Positions 38,664-47,548 of a stretch of DNA of 64,000 bases are shown piece by piece. Each line of letters begins with the position of its first letter. Within the stretch, counting starts at the first letter, position 1. The position numbers and the translations under genes are program-made. Location of the stretch: positions 248,001-312,000 of the forward strand of contig NZ_SNUF01000002.1 of the NCBI RefSeq assembly GCF_012027305.1. Direction: 5' to 3'. Below the pieces are notes generated by a model, which was given only the letters and a program-made list of their open reading frames with translations, was not told the DNA's origin and made no database searches. Origin of the DNA: Thermococcus sp. MAR1 (lineage in GTDB: Archaea > Methanobacteriota_B > Thermococci > Thermococcales > Thermococcaceae).

Positions 38664-40442
38664 ATGAGGAAGCGAATCGCTCTAATGGTGGTGCTCATAC
38701 TGCTTCTCGGCCTTCCTGCAGTTGCGGGTGAAGGCTCCAACTATTACTCCGCTAGGCCCGATGAGTACGGGACTTACGTTTACTTCAGCTCAATGCTATG
38801 GGAATTCTCCTCCGTTTTGGATGGGGTTCTGAACGGCGAGAACGGCACGGTTGAGAGTGCCCTTGAGCTGTACGCCCTCGCGAACACAACCTACGAGACC
38901 CTGGTGCTCTACTCCGGGGCGGGTATCGATGAGAGGCCCCTTGAGCTGGTTCCCTACTTCCTCTCCCTGGGCTCGGCTGCCTTTGAGGTGGCCTCTGGGG
39001 AGGCTTCCTTCAGGGCGAGCTTTTCAGAGGGGGAGTACGCGGCCGCACGGGCCGCCCTCGTGCGTATGAAGAGGGGACTGAGGGAGTCCCGTGATGCTCT
39101 GAGTGCCATATCAAAGATAACCCTTAAAGGGAAGAACGGTACGGTGCTGACCTTTAACACTGCGGATCTCTATCCGAAGCTCGATGCCCTTGAGGCCCTT
39201 GCCGGCAGGTATGAGGGGCTCCTTGATCAGGTCCAGGTTCCCGAAAACTTCACCCTCTTCATTTCCAACCCCTCCCCCCTGGCCCTGGAAAACGTTACCT
39301 TCTACGGCTTTACCCTCGGCCTGAGGGACATTCACGTGGTCGTCTCGGGAGAGAACCTGACCGCTAACGTCACCAGCGGCACTTTCCATCTGGATTACTC
39401 CTTCCCGAGGCCCGGAACTTACAAAGCTTATACCGTTGGCTTCAACGGCACTTCTGAGGTCATTTCAAACGTCCTCACGATCAACGTGAGCGGCGTGCCC
39501 ACGAAGCTTTTGGTTACCGCGATCTCTGACGGTGGGGTCTTGGTCGAGGGCCACCTCGTGGACTACTTTGGAAGGGCCCTTCCGTGGAAGAGGGTCATCC
39601 TTACGGCGGACAGCTCCACGTACTACGGCATAACCGACGAAAACGGGAGCGTCAGGTTCTTCATCGCCAACGTCTCCGGGACCGTTAACGCTACTGTCCT
39701 CTTCCCGGGTGACGGGATACACCTCCCGACAAGCGCTGGCTTGGTGTTGACACCCCCTCTGAGAAGGCCCGCGATACGGCTGTTCCATGAGGGGAGCCGA
39801 GTCAGGGCAGGAGAGGAGGTGGTAATACGGGGTAAAGTCGATAGCACCTACCCGCTGCCCCTCACAATCTATGTGGACGGGAAGAGGTATTCCACACTCG
39901 TGGCAAAAGGGGAGTTCACATTCACCCTCAGCTTTTCCCCCGGGAGGCACGAGGTCTACGCGTACTTCGCCGGGAGTGAAACCCTGGCACCGTCATCGTC
40001 CAACGTCCTGACCCTGGAAGCAGCCCCTGTGGACTACACAAGGAGGTTCCTTCTTTTCGTGTTCCTTCTCCTTCTGGCCTTCACCGCCTACAGGTTCACA
40101 GCCAGAAGACGGGTTGGAGGGGTGCCTTCCTCACAGGTACCTGAAGCACCAGCGTTCCCACCTATTGGGGAGGAAGGAGAGGAAAGACCGGATATTGGAA
40201 AGGCTTACCGCACCGTCTACGGCCTCCTGAAGAGGCTGTACGACCTTCCTGGGTCCACAACTCCCCGTGAGCTGGTGTCCGCCTTAAGGCATGAGCCCTT
40301 CGCGGAGCACCTTAAAATCCTCACCCGCCTCCATGAGGTTACAGTTTACGGTAAGAAAAAGTTCGGGCTCCGTGAAGTCCTCCGTGCGGTCAAGCATGCC
40401 TCGCTCATTATAGTGGGAGTTTTCGTGAGGGATGAGCTGTGA
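38664..40442 (+). CDS. Secreted/membrane protein with Ig-like region and DUF4129-like C-terminus
   Basis: A 592-residue protein with signal peptide (residues 1 to about 22), an N-terminal helical domain, two or three Ig-like beta domains (about 190-440), one membrane helix (near 455-475), and a C-terminal cytoplasmic DUF4129-type segment. The last part (YRTVYGLLKRLYDLPGSTTPRELV split) is typical of proteins next to MoxR and DUF58. Start ATG 38664 lies just after the predicted transcript start. Stop overlaps the next GTG start. Confidence 0.75.
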   Translation: MRKRIALMVVLILLLGLPAVAGEGSNYYSARPDEYGTYVYFSSMLWEFSSVLDGVLNGENGTVESALELYALANTTYETLVLYSGAGIDERPLELVPYFLSLGSAAFEVASGEASFRASFSEGEYAAARAALVRMKRGLRESRDALSAISKITLKGKNGTVLTFNTADLYPKLDALEALAGRYEGLLDQVQVPENFTLFISNPSPLALENVTFYGFTLGLRDIHVVVSGENLTANVTSGTFHLDYSFPRPGTYKAYTVGFNGTSEVISNVLTINVSGVPTKLLVTAISDGGVLVEGHLVDYFGRALPWKRVILTADSSTYYGITDENGSVRFFIANVSGTVNATVLFPGDGIHLPTSAGLVLTPPLRRPAIRLFHEGSRVRAGEEVVIRGKVDSTYPLPLTIYVDGKRYSTLVAKGEFTFTLSFSPGRHEVYAYFAGSETLAPSSSNVLTLEAAPVDYTRRFLLFVFLLLLAFTAYRFTARRRVGGVPSSQVPEAPAFPPIGEEGEERPDIGKAYRTVYGLLKRLYDLPGSTTPRELVSALRHEPFAEHLKILTRLHEVTVYGKKKFGLREVLRAVKHASLIIVGVFVRDEL

Positions 40443-41467
40443 ACAGGGTCGTGTACGGCATACTCCTGGTCGTCGGCGTGGGGCTCCTGGTTATGCCCCT
40501 ATCGGTTCCGGTCTTCAAGAGCGACGCCGCCTACAGCGTGCTCAACACCAACTGGAACGGTCTTTCCAGCTTCGGGAAGCTCCTCTACTCCACCGGAGAA
40601 ATAACCCCGCTCCTTGCTCCCTACGACTCCTCGGGTTTGGAGAACTTCAAGGGCACGCTCGTGGTCGTTGGGCCGAACCTCGACTTCTCGGGGGGTGAGA
40701 TAGACTCCCTGAGGAGGTTCCTTGAAAATGGCAATACTTTACTCCTTGCCGACGACTTTGGGACGGGCAACCAGGTGCTTGAGGGCCTCGGGCTCAGGGT
40801 AAGGTTCTCAAAGGTTCCCCTCATCAGCCTGACATATTCCAAGAACTCGGACTTCCCCCTCACGGTTGATATCCGCGATGCGGAGCTTGCCGGGGGCGTT
40901 ATGAGGCTGGTGATGAGCAGACCCTCGGCAGTCCTCAACGCCGGGAACTCCACGGTTCTTGTGTACTCCAGCAACGCCTCGATGCTTGGAAAGGAGTACG
41001 GTGCATTCCCCCTGGTTGTGGAAGTTCCTTACGGGAAGGGACGGATAATTCTCGTCTCCGACCCTGATATCTTCACCAACTCCCTCTTCCGGGAGAACGA
41101 GGCCTTTCTGAGGAACCTTGTTTCTTCCCTCCCTGAAAAGACCTTCTACATAGACGAGGCCCACCATGCGGACTTCAACCCCTACTCCTCGGGGACGATG
41201 GTCATAAGGCGGGCGGTCAACAGGGAGCTCGTCTTCTACTACGTCCTCTTTATAGCCCTGCTGGCACTGGCGGTCGAAAGCGGCCTCACCGGATGGCTTA
41301 TGCACCGCTTCGCTCTCCTCCTCATGAGGCTTTTCCCCGGGGAGGAGGAGCCGGTTGAAGAGGTCGTGAAGAGGCTTGAGGAGAGGGGCCTCGACGGGGA
41401 TAAGTTAAAAACCATCCTCCGGGAAATAGAGACGGGTTCAAAACTGGGTGGTGCCCATGGACGGTAA
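40439..41467 (+). CDS. DUF4350-type membrane protein
   Basis: A 342-residue protein with an N-terminal membrane helix, a large external domain with glutamine-amidotransferase-like fold segments (FKGTLVVVGPN, LRRFLENGNTLLLADDFG), and a second membrane helix near 265-285. It matches DUF4350 proteins that accompany MoxR/DUF58/DUF4129. GTG start overlaps the preceding stop. It overlaps the MoxR start by 11 bp. Confidence 0.8.
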   Translation: MNRVVYGILLVVGVGLLVMPLSVPVFKSDAAYSVLNTNWNGLSSFGKLLYSTGEITPLLAPYDSSGLENFKGTLVVVGPNLDFSGGEIDSLRRFLENGNTLLLADDFGTGNQVLEGLGLRVRFSKVPLISLTYSKNSDFPLTVDIRDAELAGGVMRLVMSRPSAVLNAGNSTVLVYSSNASMLGKEYGAFPLVVEVPYGKGRIILVSDPDIFTNSLFRENEAFLRNLVSSLPEKTFYIDEAHHADFNPYSSGTMVIRRAVNRELVFYYVLFIALLALAVESGLTGWLMHRFALLLMRLFPGEEEPVEEVVKRLEERGLDGDKLKTILREIETGSKLGGAHGR

Positions 41468-42386
41468 GGAATTCATGGAGAGGCTGAGGAAAGAGATAAG
41501 TAAGGCAGTCGTTGGAAAGGACGACGTGATAGAGCTGCTGACGGTGGCCCTTCTCTCCGAGGGGCACGTGCTCATAGAGGGAATCCCTGGAGTGGCAAAA
41601 ACGACTATAGCCAAGGCCTTTGCGAACGCCATAGGGCTGAGCTTCTCCCGCGTACAGCTCACCCCCGACCTCCTGCCCGCTGACATAATCGGCGTTGTCT
41701 ACTACGACCAGAAGACCGGCCAGTGGAGGACCAAGAAGGGTCCGATATTCGCCAACATCGTTCTGGCCGACGAGGTCAACAGGGCCCAGCCCAAGACTCA
41801 GAGCGCGCTCCTTGAGGCAATGCAGGAGAGGCAGGTCACCATAGAGGGCACCACCCATACGCTGCCCGAGCCCTTCCTCGTCATAGCAACCATGAACCCG
41901 CTGGAGCACGAGGGAGTGTACGTCCTCCCCGAGGCCCAGCTGGACAGGTTCCTCCTCAAGATAGAGATAGGCTTCCCAGACAGGGAAGAGGAGATATCCC
42001 TCCTCAAGAGAAAGAGCCTCGGGGAGTTCTACGAGGTCGAGCCGATAGTGACCCATGAGGAGCTCATAGGGCTTATAGGCCAGGTAAAGAGGGTTAAAGT
42101 CAGCGACGAGGTCATAGAGTACATATACTCCCTGGTATCCGCCACAAGGGCGGATGAGAGGCTTCTCTTCGGCGCATCGCCTAGGGCAGGAGAGCACCTG
42201 CTCTTCGCTTCCAAAGCAGCAGCTTTTCTTGACGGCAGGGACTACGTCATACCTGACGACGTTAAGAAGGTCGCGGTCCCGGTGCTCGTCCACAGGCTCC
42301 TCCTGAAGGCGGAGTACGAACTTGAGGGGATCAGGGTGAGGGACGTCATCCTCGACGTCCTCAGGGAGACTGAAATCCCGGTGTAG
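41457..42386 (+). CDS. MoxR-family AAA+ ATPase
   Basis: A 309-residue AAA+ ATPase: Walker A GIPGVAKTTIAKAF, Walker B IVLADEVNRA, sensor I and arginine-finger regions later. MoxR proteins act as chaperones that activate or assemble partner proteins, often with DUF58 proteins as found directly downstream. ATG 41457 has GGGTGG upstream. It is cytoplasmic. Confidence 0.93.
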   Translation: MDGKEFMERLRKEISKAVVGKDDVIELLTVALLSEGHVLIEGIPGVAKTTIAKAFANAIGLSFSRVQLTPDLLPADIIGVVYYDQKTGQWRTKKGPIFANIVLADEVNRAQPKTQSALLEAMQERQVTIEGTTHTLPEPFLVIATMNPLEHEGVYVLPEAQLDRFLLKIEIGFPDREEEISLLKRKSLGEFYEVEPIVTHEELIGLIGQVKRVKVSDEVIEYIYSLVSATRADERLLFGASPRAGEHLLFASKAAAFLDGRDYVIPDDVKKVAVPVLVHRLLLKAEYELEGIRVRDVILDVLRETEIPV

Positions 42387-42389
42387 CCG

Positions 42390-43697
42390 ATGAAGCGCGA
42401 AGACCTGTTGATCCTTCTATCGTTCCTCCTCGTCCTTGAGGGCTACCTCGGGGGGAACGTGGCCCCGGCCCTGCTGGGGGTCTTCCTCCTCCTGTACCTC
42501 TACGGACTCAGGCTGGTAACCAGGATTGGGGTCTCGGGCGAGAGGGCCATCGAGGGCACAAAGCTTGAGGAGGGGAAGGCTGTAACCGCCGCCCTGAGGC
42601 TCAGGAACACCGGGGGAGACGTCTTCGTCAGGGTGCGCGAGGAAACCCCCGGCTTTGAGGCCGAACCCGTCGAGATTTTCCTCGGTTCCGGGGAGGAGAA
42701 GACCGTCACATACTCCATCGTCCCTAAGGCGAAGGGGAGGTTCACGCTAAGGCCCCCGAGGGCCATCGCCCTTGATCCGAGGGGCCTGTACGTGGAGGAG
42801 TTCGTCCTTGGAGAAGGGTTGGGGGTTCTGGTTCGTCCGAGCATTGAGAGCATAAGGGACGCGGTGAGGGCCGACCACAACCTCCGCCTCGCCGAGGCCT
42901 ACAGGAAGGGGGCCTTCCTCGGGACAGAGAGCCTGGAGATAAAGGACCTGAGGGAGTACCAGCACGGGGACGACTTCAAGAGGATAGACTGGAAGGCAAC
43001 AGCCAGGCTCGGCGAGCTGGTTGTGAAGGACTTCCTGCGGGAGGAGAACGCGGACGTCTACATATTCCTCGACAACACCTCCGAGATGCGGAAGGGCATA
43101 AAAAGGGCAAAGATAGACTACGCCTCGACCCTTGCCCTGCAGCTTGCGGCCAACCTCGTTAGCAGGTTCCGGGTCGGCATGGTCATCTACGACGATGCCC
43201 GTGCAGAACTCCTCCCGCCCGGAAAGGGCCCGTCCCAGGTGGAGGCCATCAGGGAGAGGCTCTCAATCAAGGGAAAGGGCGGGGCTATGAGCATGCGCTT
43301 TGAGTTTGACATCCGGATGGGCGAGAAGGCCAGGGAGTTCCTCGGCAAGGTTCTGCCCCTGAGGAAGGGCAGGAAGGGCCCCACCGGGGTCTTTGAGGGG
43401 CTGTCCCTGGTAAAGAACCCGTCGTACATAATATTCATAACAGACCTCAGCAACCCGCGGGAGCTCTACCGGGCCATAGCGACTGCCGTTAGAGCCCACA
43501 GGGTCATGGTGCTCTCCCCCAACCCCGTGCTTTTCTACTCCGGGAGGCTGGACGAGAAGACCCTTGAGAGGCTCTACAGGGCTTACGTTGAGAGGGAGAA
43601 CCTCCTGAGGAAGTTCAACCTCCTGGCGCCTACGATAGACCTCGGCCCGAGCGACTACCTAAGGGAAATCATGAAACTGGAGGGGTGGGGGAGATGA
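42390..43697 (+). CDS. DUF58 domain protein with vWA-like fold
   Basis: A 435-residue protein with two N-terminal membrane helices, a beta domain, the DUF58 signature REYQHGDDFKRIDWKATAR and a von Willebrand A-like region (DVYIFLDNTSEM). It follows MoxR by 3 bp and is its likely partner. The cellular role of the MoxR-DUF58 pair in archaea is not settled. Confidence 0.9.
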   Translation: MKREDLLILLSFLLVLEGYLGGNVAPALLGVFLLLYLYGLRLVTRIGVSGERAIEGTKLEEGKAVTAALRLRNTGGDVFVRVREETPGFEAEPVEIFLGSGEEKTVTYSIVPKAKGRFTLRPPRAIALDPRGLYVEEFVLGEGLGVLVRPSIESIRDAVRADHNLRLAEAYRKGAFLGTESLEIKDLREYQHGDDFKRIDWKATARLGELVVKDFLREENADVYIFLDNTSEMRKGIKRAKIDYASTLALQLAANLVSRFRVGMVIYDDARAELLPPGKGPSQVEAIRERLSIKGKGGAMSMRFEFDIRMGEKAREFLGKVLPLRKGRKGPTGVFEGLSLVKNPSYIIFITDLSNPRELYRAIATAVRAHRVMVLSPNPVLFYSGRLDEKTLERLYRAYVERENLLRKFNLLAPTIDLGPSDYLREIMKLEGWGR

Positions 43698-44236
43698 TAG
43701 GGGTAATATCCGCGGTGATTGCGGGCCTGATGACCGGGAGCCGTGTCCTCCTCCTCGCTCCACTGGTCTACATAGTCTCCAGGAAGAATCGCGACGCGGG
43801 GCTGATGGCCTACTTCCTCCTCTCCCTCTACACCGGCGGAGAGGTCTTCTCTTCAAGCCTGTACACCTACGATGGCCTGGTCACCGCCCTGGTCTACGCC
43901 TCCTCCATGGTGCTCCTCCTCGACGACTCCCTCCTCGGGAGGAGAATATCGAGGCTTGAGCTCTTCGTTGTTCCGTTCCTGATTGCTGGCATCCTCTTCC
44001 CGGAGGCCTTCATAGCCGGAAGCGTTTTCTACTTCGCGGTGAGGTTCAGGATAGACGCCAGGGTTGCCGGTGTTGTTGGTGCCATGCTCCTCCTGTTCAC
44101 AGCGGCAAGGGGCTATCTGGACGTCCCGGGGGGCGCTTCCAACCAGGCCGTTGTATTGGCAGGTTTCGCCCTGTTCCTGGCCGTCATGACGACCCTCAGG
44201 GGAAATCTTAAAAAGGTTGATCTGTTTAGGGAGTGA
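43694..44236 (+). CDS. Multi-pass membrane protein of the MoxR/DUF58 cluster
   Basis: A 180-residue protein with about five or six membrane helices and few polar loops. ATG 43694 overlaps the stop of DUF58 by 4 bp. Only context suggests function: last gene of the MoxR cluster. A downstream run of T is absent. Confidence 0.75.
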   Translation: MIGVISAVIAGLMTGSRVLLLAPLVYIVSRKNRDAGLMAYFLLSLYTGGEVFSSSLYTYDGLVTALVYASSMVLLLDDSLLGRRISRLELFVVPFLIAGILFPEAFIAGSVFYFAVRFRIDARVAGVVGAMLLLFTAARGYLDVPGGASNQAVVLAGFALFLAVMTTLRGNLKKVDLFRE

Positions 44237-44309
44237 TGAAAAGGGAGTTGTTGCGTTACCTGCGTGTCCTCTGCGCTGTGTATCCCCCCAAATTGTAACG
44301 GTGAGTTCC

Positions 44310-45182
44310 ATGCGGACGCTGATACTCATCCCGGCCTACAACGAGGAGCTGACGGTTGGTTCGGTCGTTGCCTTAGCCAAGAAGTACGGGGACGTTTTAG
44401 TCGTTGACGACGGCTCAGCCGATAGAACTTCCGAGATAGCCCAGAGGGCCGGGGCGGTTGTGATACGACATTCAGCTAACAGGGGGAAAGGGGCAGCTTT
44501 AAAAACGGGCTTCGAGTACGCTTTGAGCCGGGGATATGAGATTGTCGTTACGCTTGACGCCGACGGCCAGCACAATCCCGACGAGATACCCCTCCTCATG
44601 GAGCCCATAATCAGGGGCAAGGCGGATCTCGTGATAGGGTCGAGGTACCTCAACGGGAGCAAAAAGGGAATCCCCGTCTACAGACGGCTGGGGCTGTGGG
44701 TGCTGAACAAAAGCACCAAAGTGGCCTCGAACGTTGATGTCGATTCGCAGAGCGGCTTTAGGGCGCTGAACAGGAGGGCCCTTGAGAGGTTGGACTTAAA
44801 CAGTGATGGCTACTCAATAGAGACGGACATGATAGTGAAGGCGAGCGAGAGGGAGATTAAACTCGTGGAGGTGCCGATAAGCGTCCGCTACGATGTCCCA
44901 AACAGGCACAAGAAGAACCCTCTTACTCATGGTCTTGGCGTGCTGGCGAGCATTATCGGGCTTATAGGGTACAAACGGCCTCTGCTGCTGTTCGGGGTTT
45001 TGAGTCTGATATCATTCATCACCGCAGGCATCCTCGGGTATATGGCGCTGAAGCCATACTATCAGGGAGGTAATGTTTATCTGACCCAGGCAATAGGCGC
45101 CGGCATCTTCGTGATCATCGGGATTCAGCTGTTCATCGCCGGGCTGACGCTGAACGTCTTAGCGAGGATGGTGAGGGAGTGA
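44310..45182 (+). CDS. GT2 glycosyltransferase, dolichyl-phosphate sugar synthase type
   Basis: Transfers a sugar from a nucleotide donor to dolichyl phosphate, giving a lipid-linked donor for surface glycans. The 290-residue protein has the GT-A motifs PAYNEELTV, VVDDGSADRT, LDADGQHNPDE, and two C-terminal membrane helices (about 222-245 and 262-284), as in archaeal DPMS III type. It begins the glycan cluster. The upstream extension of the frame has no start supported by a ribosome site; GTGAG lies before ATG 44310. Confidence 0.9.
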   Translation: MRTLILIPAYNEELTVGSVVALAKKYGDVLVVDDGSADRTSEIAQRAGAVVIRHSANRGKGAALKTGFEYALSRGYEIVVTLDADGQHNPDEIPLLMEPIIRGKADLVIGSRYLNGSKKGIPVYRRLGLWVLNKSTKVASNVDVDSQSGFRALNRRALERLDLNSDGYSIETDMIVKASEREIKLVEVPISVRYDVPNRHKKNPLTHGLGVLASIIGLIGYKRPLLLFGVLSLISFITAGILGYMALKPYYQGGNVYLTQAIGAGIFVIIGIQLFIAGLTLNVLARMVRE

Positions 45183-45186
45183 GTTC

Positions 45187-45270
45187 ATGGCGATCGGCTT
45201 TGTGATGAGCTACCTGTTTAAAGTGATGGTCGAGGTCAAGAAGAGCATAAGGGAGCTGAAGGAGGGTTAA
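45187..45270 (+). CDS. Possible 27-residue small protein
   Basis: From ATG 45187 the frame encodes MAIGFVMSYLFKVMVEVKK and a charged tail, ending TAA 45268-45270. It looks like an amphipathic membrane peptide. GGAGGG inside its end is the ribosome site of the next gene. It could be a small subunit of the glycosyltransferase or a chance frame. Confidence 0.4.
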   Translation: MAIGFVMSYLFKVMVEVKKSIRELKEG

Positions 45271-45272
45271 AA

Positions 45273-46529
45273 ATGAGAATCTCAGTCCTCGGTCTTGGAT
45301 ACATAGGGTTACCAACCGCCTTGTTATTTGCCTCGGCTGGATACAATGTCGTGGGCGTTGACGTTAACGATAAAAAAGTTAAGCTCCTCAACGATGGAAA
45401 ACTACCCTTTCAGGAACCGGGACTGGAAGAGCTGTTTGAAAAAGCAAAACAAAACTTTAAGGCGACAACAGAGGTCGAAGAGAGCGATGTATTCCTGATA
45501 GCAGTTCCAACGCCACTTGACGAAAAGACAAAGGCGGCTGATTTAAGGTACGTAAGATCCGCGTCAGAAATGATAGTTCCACACTTGAGGAAGGAAAATC
45601 TTGTAATACTGGAATCCACAGTTCCGCCAAAAACAACGGAACGTCTTCTCATCCCGATCCTTGAAAAGAGTGGTCTAAAAGCCGGGAAAGACTTCCACGT
45701 TGTTCACTGTCCGGAGAGAGCAATCCCCGGCAAAACGATTCACGAGATGATCTACAACGACAGGATAATCGGTGGTATCACAAAGGAATCGGCTGAACTC
45801 GCTAAAGAGCTGTATTCCTCCTTTGTTAAGGGCAACATTTACATCACCGATGCCACAACTGCAGAGTTTGTAAAGCTGATAGAAAACACCTACCGCGATG
45901 TTAACATCGCCCTCGTCAATGAGTTAGCTCAGATAGCAGAGGAGTACGGGATCAACATCTGGGAGGCGATAGAGCTCGCCAACAGGCACCCAAGGGTTAA
46001 CCTCCACAAGCCCGGGCCGGGGGTTGGGGGACACTGCATAGCCATCGACCCGTGGTTCCTCATCCAGGACTCCTCAAACGGTAAGATGATAGCACTGGCA
46101 AGGCACGTGAACGATACCATGCCCAATTATACCCTCCGTCGGGTCAGGGAGATGTTAAAAGGTGTGGACTATCCGACGATCACCGTTTTTGGCGTTGCCT
46201 ATAAGGGAAACGTTGACGATGCTAGAGAAACTCCAGCGCTGAGGTTCATACGCTTGGCGAAGAACGATGGATTCAAGGTTAAGGTGTACGATCCCTTTGT
46301 CAATGAGTTTGAATACCCGATTCTAGGCCTCGAAGAGGCAGTTAGGGACAGCGACTGCATCGTTGTAATAACTGACCACGACGTTTTCAGGTTCCTCGAT
46401 CCGGATGATATAGGCAAGCTAATGAGAAACAGGTGCGTCTTTGATGCGAGGAACGTACTCGATCATGAGAAGTGGAGGAGAGCAGGGTTTAAAGTCAGGG
46501 TGCTTGGAGATGGAAAGGAGAACCTATGA
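45273..46529 (+). CDS. wecC: UDP-sugar 6-dehydrogenase, WecC type (UDP-ManNAc dehydrogenase)
   Basis: Oxidises UDP-N-acetylmannosamine (or a related UDP-sugar) to the uronic acid with two NAD. The 418-residue protein has GLGYIGLPTA (NAD site), IAVPTPLDEKTKAA, and catalytic Cys255 in GGHCIAIDPWF. The usual partner, UDP-GlcNAc 2-epimerase WecB, is not adjacent; the next gene is DUF354. The end overlaps that gene by 20 bp. Confidence 0.92.
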   Translation: MRISVLGLGYIGLPTALLFASAGYNVVGVDVNDKKVKLLNDGKLPFQEPGLEELFEKAKQNFKATTEVEESDVFLIAVPTPLDEKTKAADLRYVRSASEMIVPHLRKENLVILESTVPPKTTERLLIPILEKSGLKAGKDFHVVHCPERAIPGKTIHEMIYNDRIIGGITKESAELAKELYSSFVKGNIYITDATTAEFVKLIENTYRDVNIALVNELAQIAEEYGINIWEAIELANRHPRVNLHKPGPGVGGHCIAIDPWFLIQDSSNGKMIALARHVNDTMPNYTLRRVREMLKGVDYPTITVFGVAYKGNVDDARETPALRFIRLAKNDGFKVKVYDPFVNEFEYPILGLEEAVRDSDCIVVITDHDVFRFLDPDDIGKLMRNRCVFDARNVLDHEKWRRAGFKVRVLGDGKENL

Positions 46530-47547
46530 CCTCTGGGCCGACGTTGCTAACACTCCACAGGTTCATGTGATTGCCTCCATAGTCAGGGAGCTTAAGGATT
46601 ACTCAATCTATATAACTGGCTTTAGCAGGGGAGAAACCGCGCAGTTGATAAAGATGTACGGCCTCGAAGGGGAGGTTTTTGGCTCCGACAGATACAACCC
46701 CCTAATGAAGTCTCTGTCGTTCGCTGGAAGAACTTTTCGTTTGCTCTACAAAGCGCCGAGGGCAAAAGCGTTGCTGAGCTTTGAAAACGCGATGCCGATT
46801 CCTGGGGGAAAGCTCAGGGGGATGAAGGTTATACTGATGCTCGACAACGACCTAAAGTTTGTGGGCAAAAAACCCCTATTCCAGAGGGTTGAATCAAGGA
46901 TAAAGAAAATGGCCGATGTGGTTTTAGTTCCAGAAGTTGCGGAGGAGCCGTTCAGAGGGTACTTTGGGGATAAGGTAATGACTTATCCCGGCTACAAGGA
47001 GCACATATACATAGCCGACTTCACGCCCGATCCGGACTTCATAGAGAAGAGCGGAATTCCCTTTGATGAATACGTGGTCATAAGGCCCGAGTCGCTGACG
47101 TCTCTGTACGTCCTTCACGGCAGGTCCCTGGTTCCCGATTTGCTGAGATTGTTCGAGAAAGAGAACATAAACGTCGTTTATCTTCCGAGAAACGATGAAG
47201 AGAAGGCACTCGCGAGGGGTTTTGAGAACGTTTACATTCCTCCTAAAGCTCTTGATGGCCTCAACTTAATCCATCACTCAAAGGCAACACTCACAGGTTC
47301 GGGAACAATGGCAAGGGAAGCTGCAGTCATGGGGGTTCCGGCTGTATCGTTCTTCCCTGGCGAGAGGCTGCTTGCCGTTGACAGGGATTTAGTTGAGAAG
47401 GGGAAAATGCTGCACTCGAGGGAGCCTGAGGAGATCGTGGAGTATGTGTTAAATAGTTTGGGTAAAAACTATAGAAAAGACTTTGAAAGGGCGAGTGAAG
47501 TTAAGAATTTGGTTATTAGGCATGTAATAAACACGATAGGGGGTTAA
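46510..47547 (+). CDS. DUF354 protein, UDP-GlcNAc 2-epimerase-like fold
   Basis: A 345-residue GT-B fold protein with DLWADVANTPQVHV near the start, a feature of DUF354. These archaeal and bacterial proteins resemble UDP-GlcNAc 2-epimerases and glycosyltransferases. Beside WecC it may supply the missing epimerase step or act as a transferase. ATG 46510 is inside wecC; the frame remains open further upstream without a good start. Confidence 0.75.
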   Translation: MERRTYDLWADVANTPQVHVIASIVRELKDYSIYITGFSRGETAQLIKMYGLEGEVFGSDRYNPLMKSLSFAGRTFRLLYKAPRAKALLSFENAMPIPGGKLRGMKVILMLDNDLKFVGKKPLFQRVESRIKKMADVVLVPEVAEEPFRGYFGDKVMTYPGYKEHIYIADFTPDPDFIEKSGIPFDEYVVIRPESLTSLYVLHGRSLVPDLLRLFEKENINVVYLPRNDEEKALARGFENVYIPPKALDGLNLIHHSKATLTGSGTMAREAAVMGVPAVSFFPGERLLAVDRDLVEKGKMLHSREPEEIVEYVLNSLGKNYRKDFERASEVKNLVIRHVINTIGG

Positions 47548-47548
47548 C

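Noticed and set aside
41322-42293. Minus-strand open frame opposite MoxR
   Set aside because: Shadow of MoxR; the plus-strand product has complete Walker motifs.
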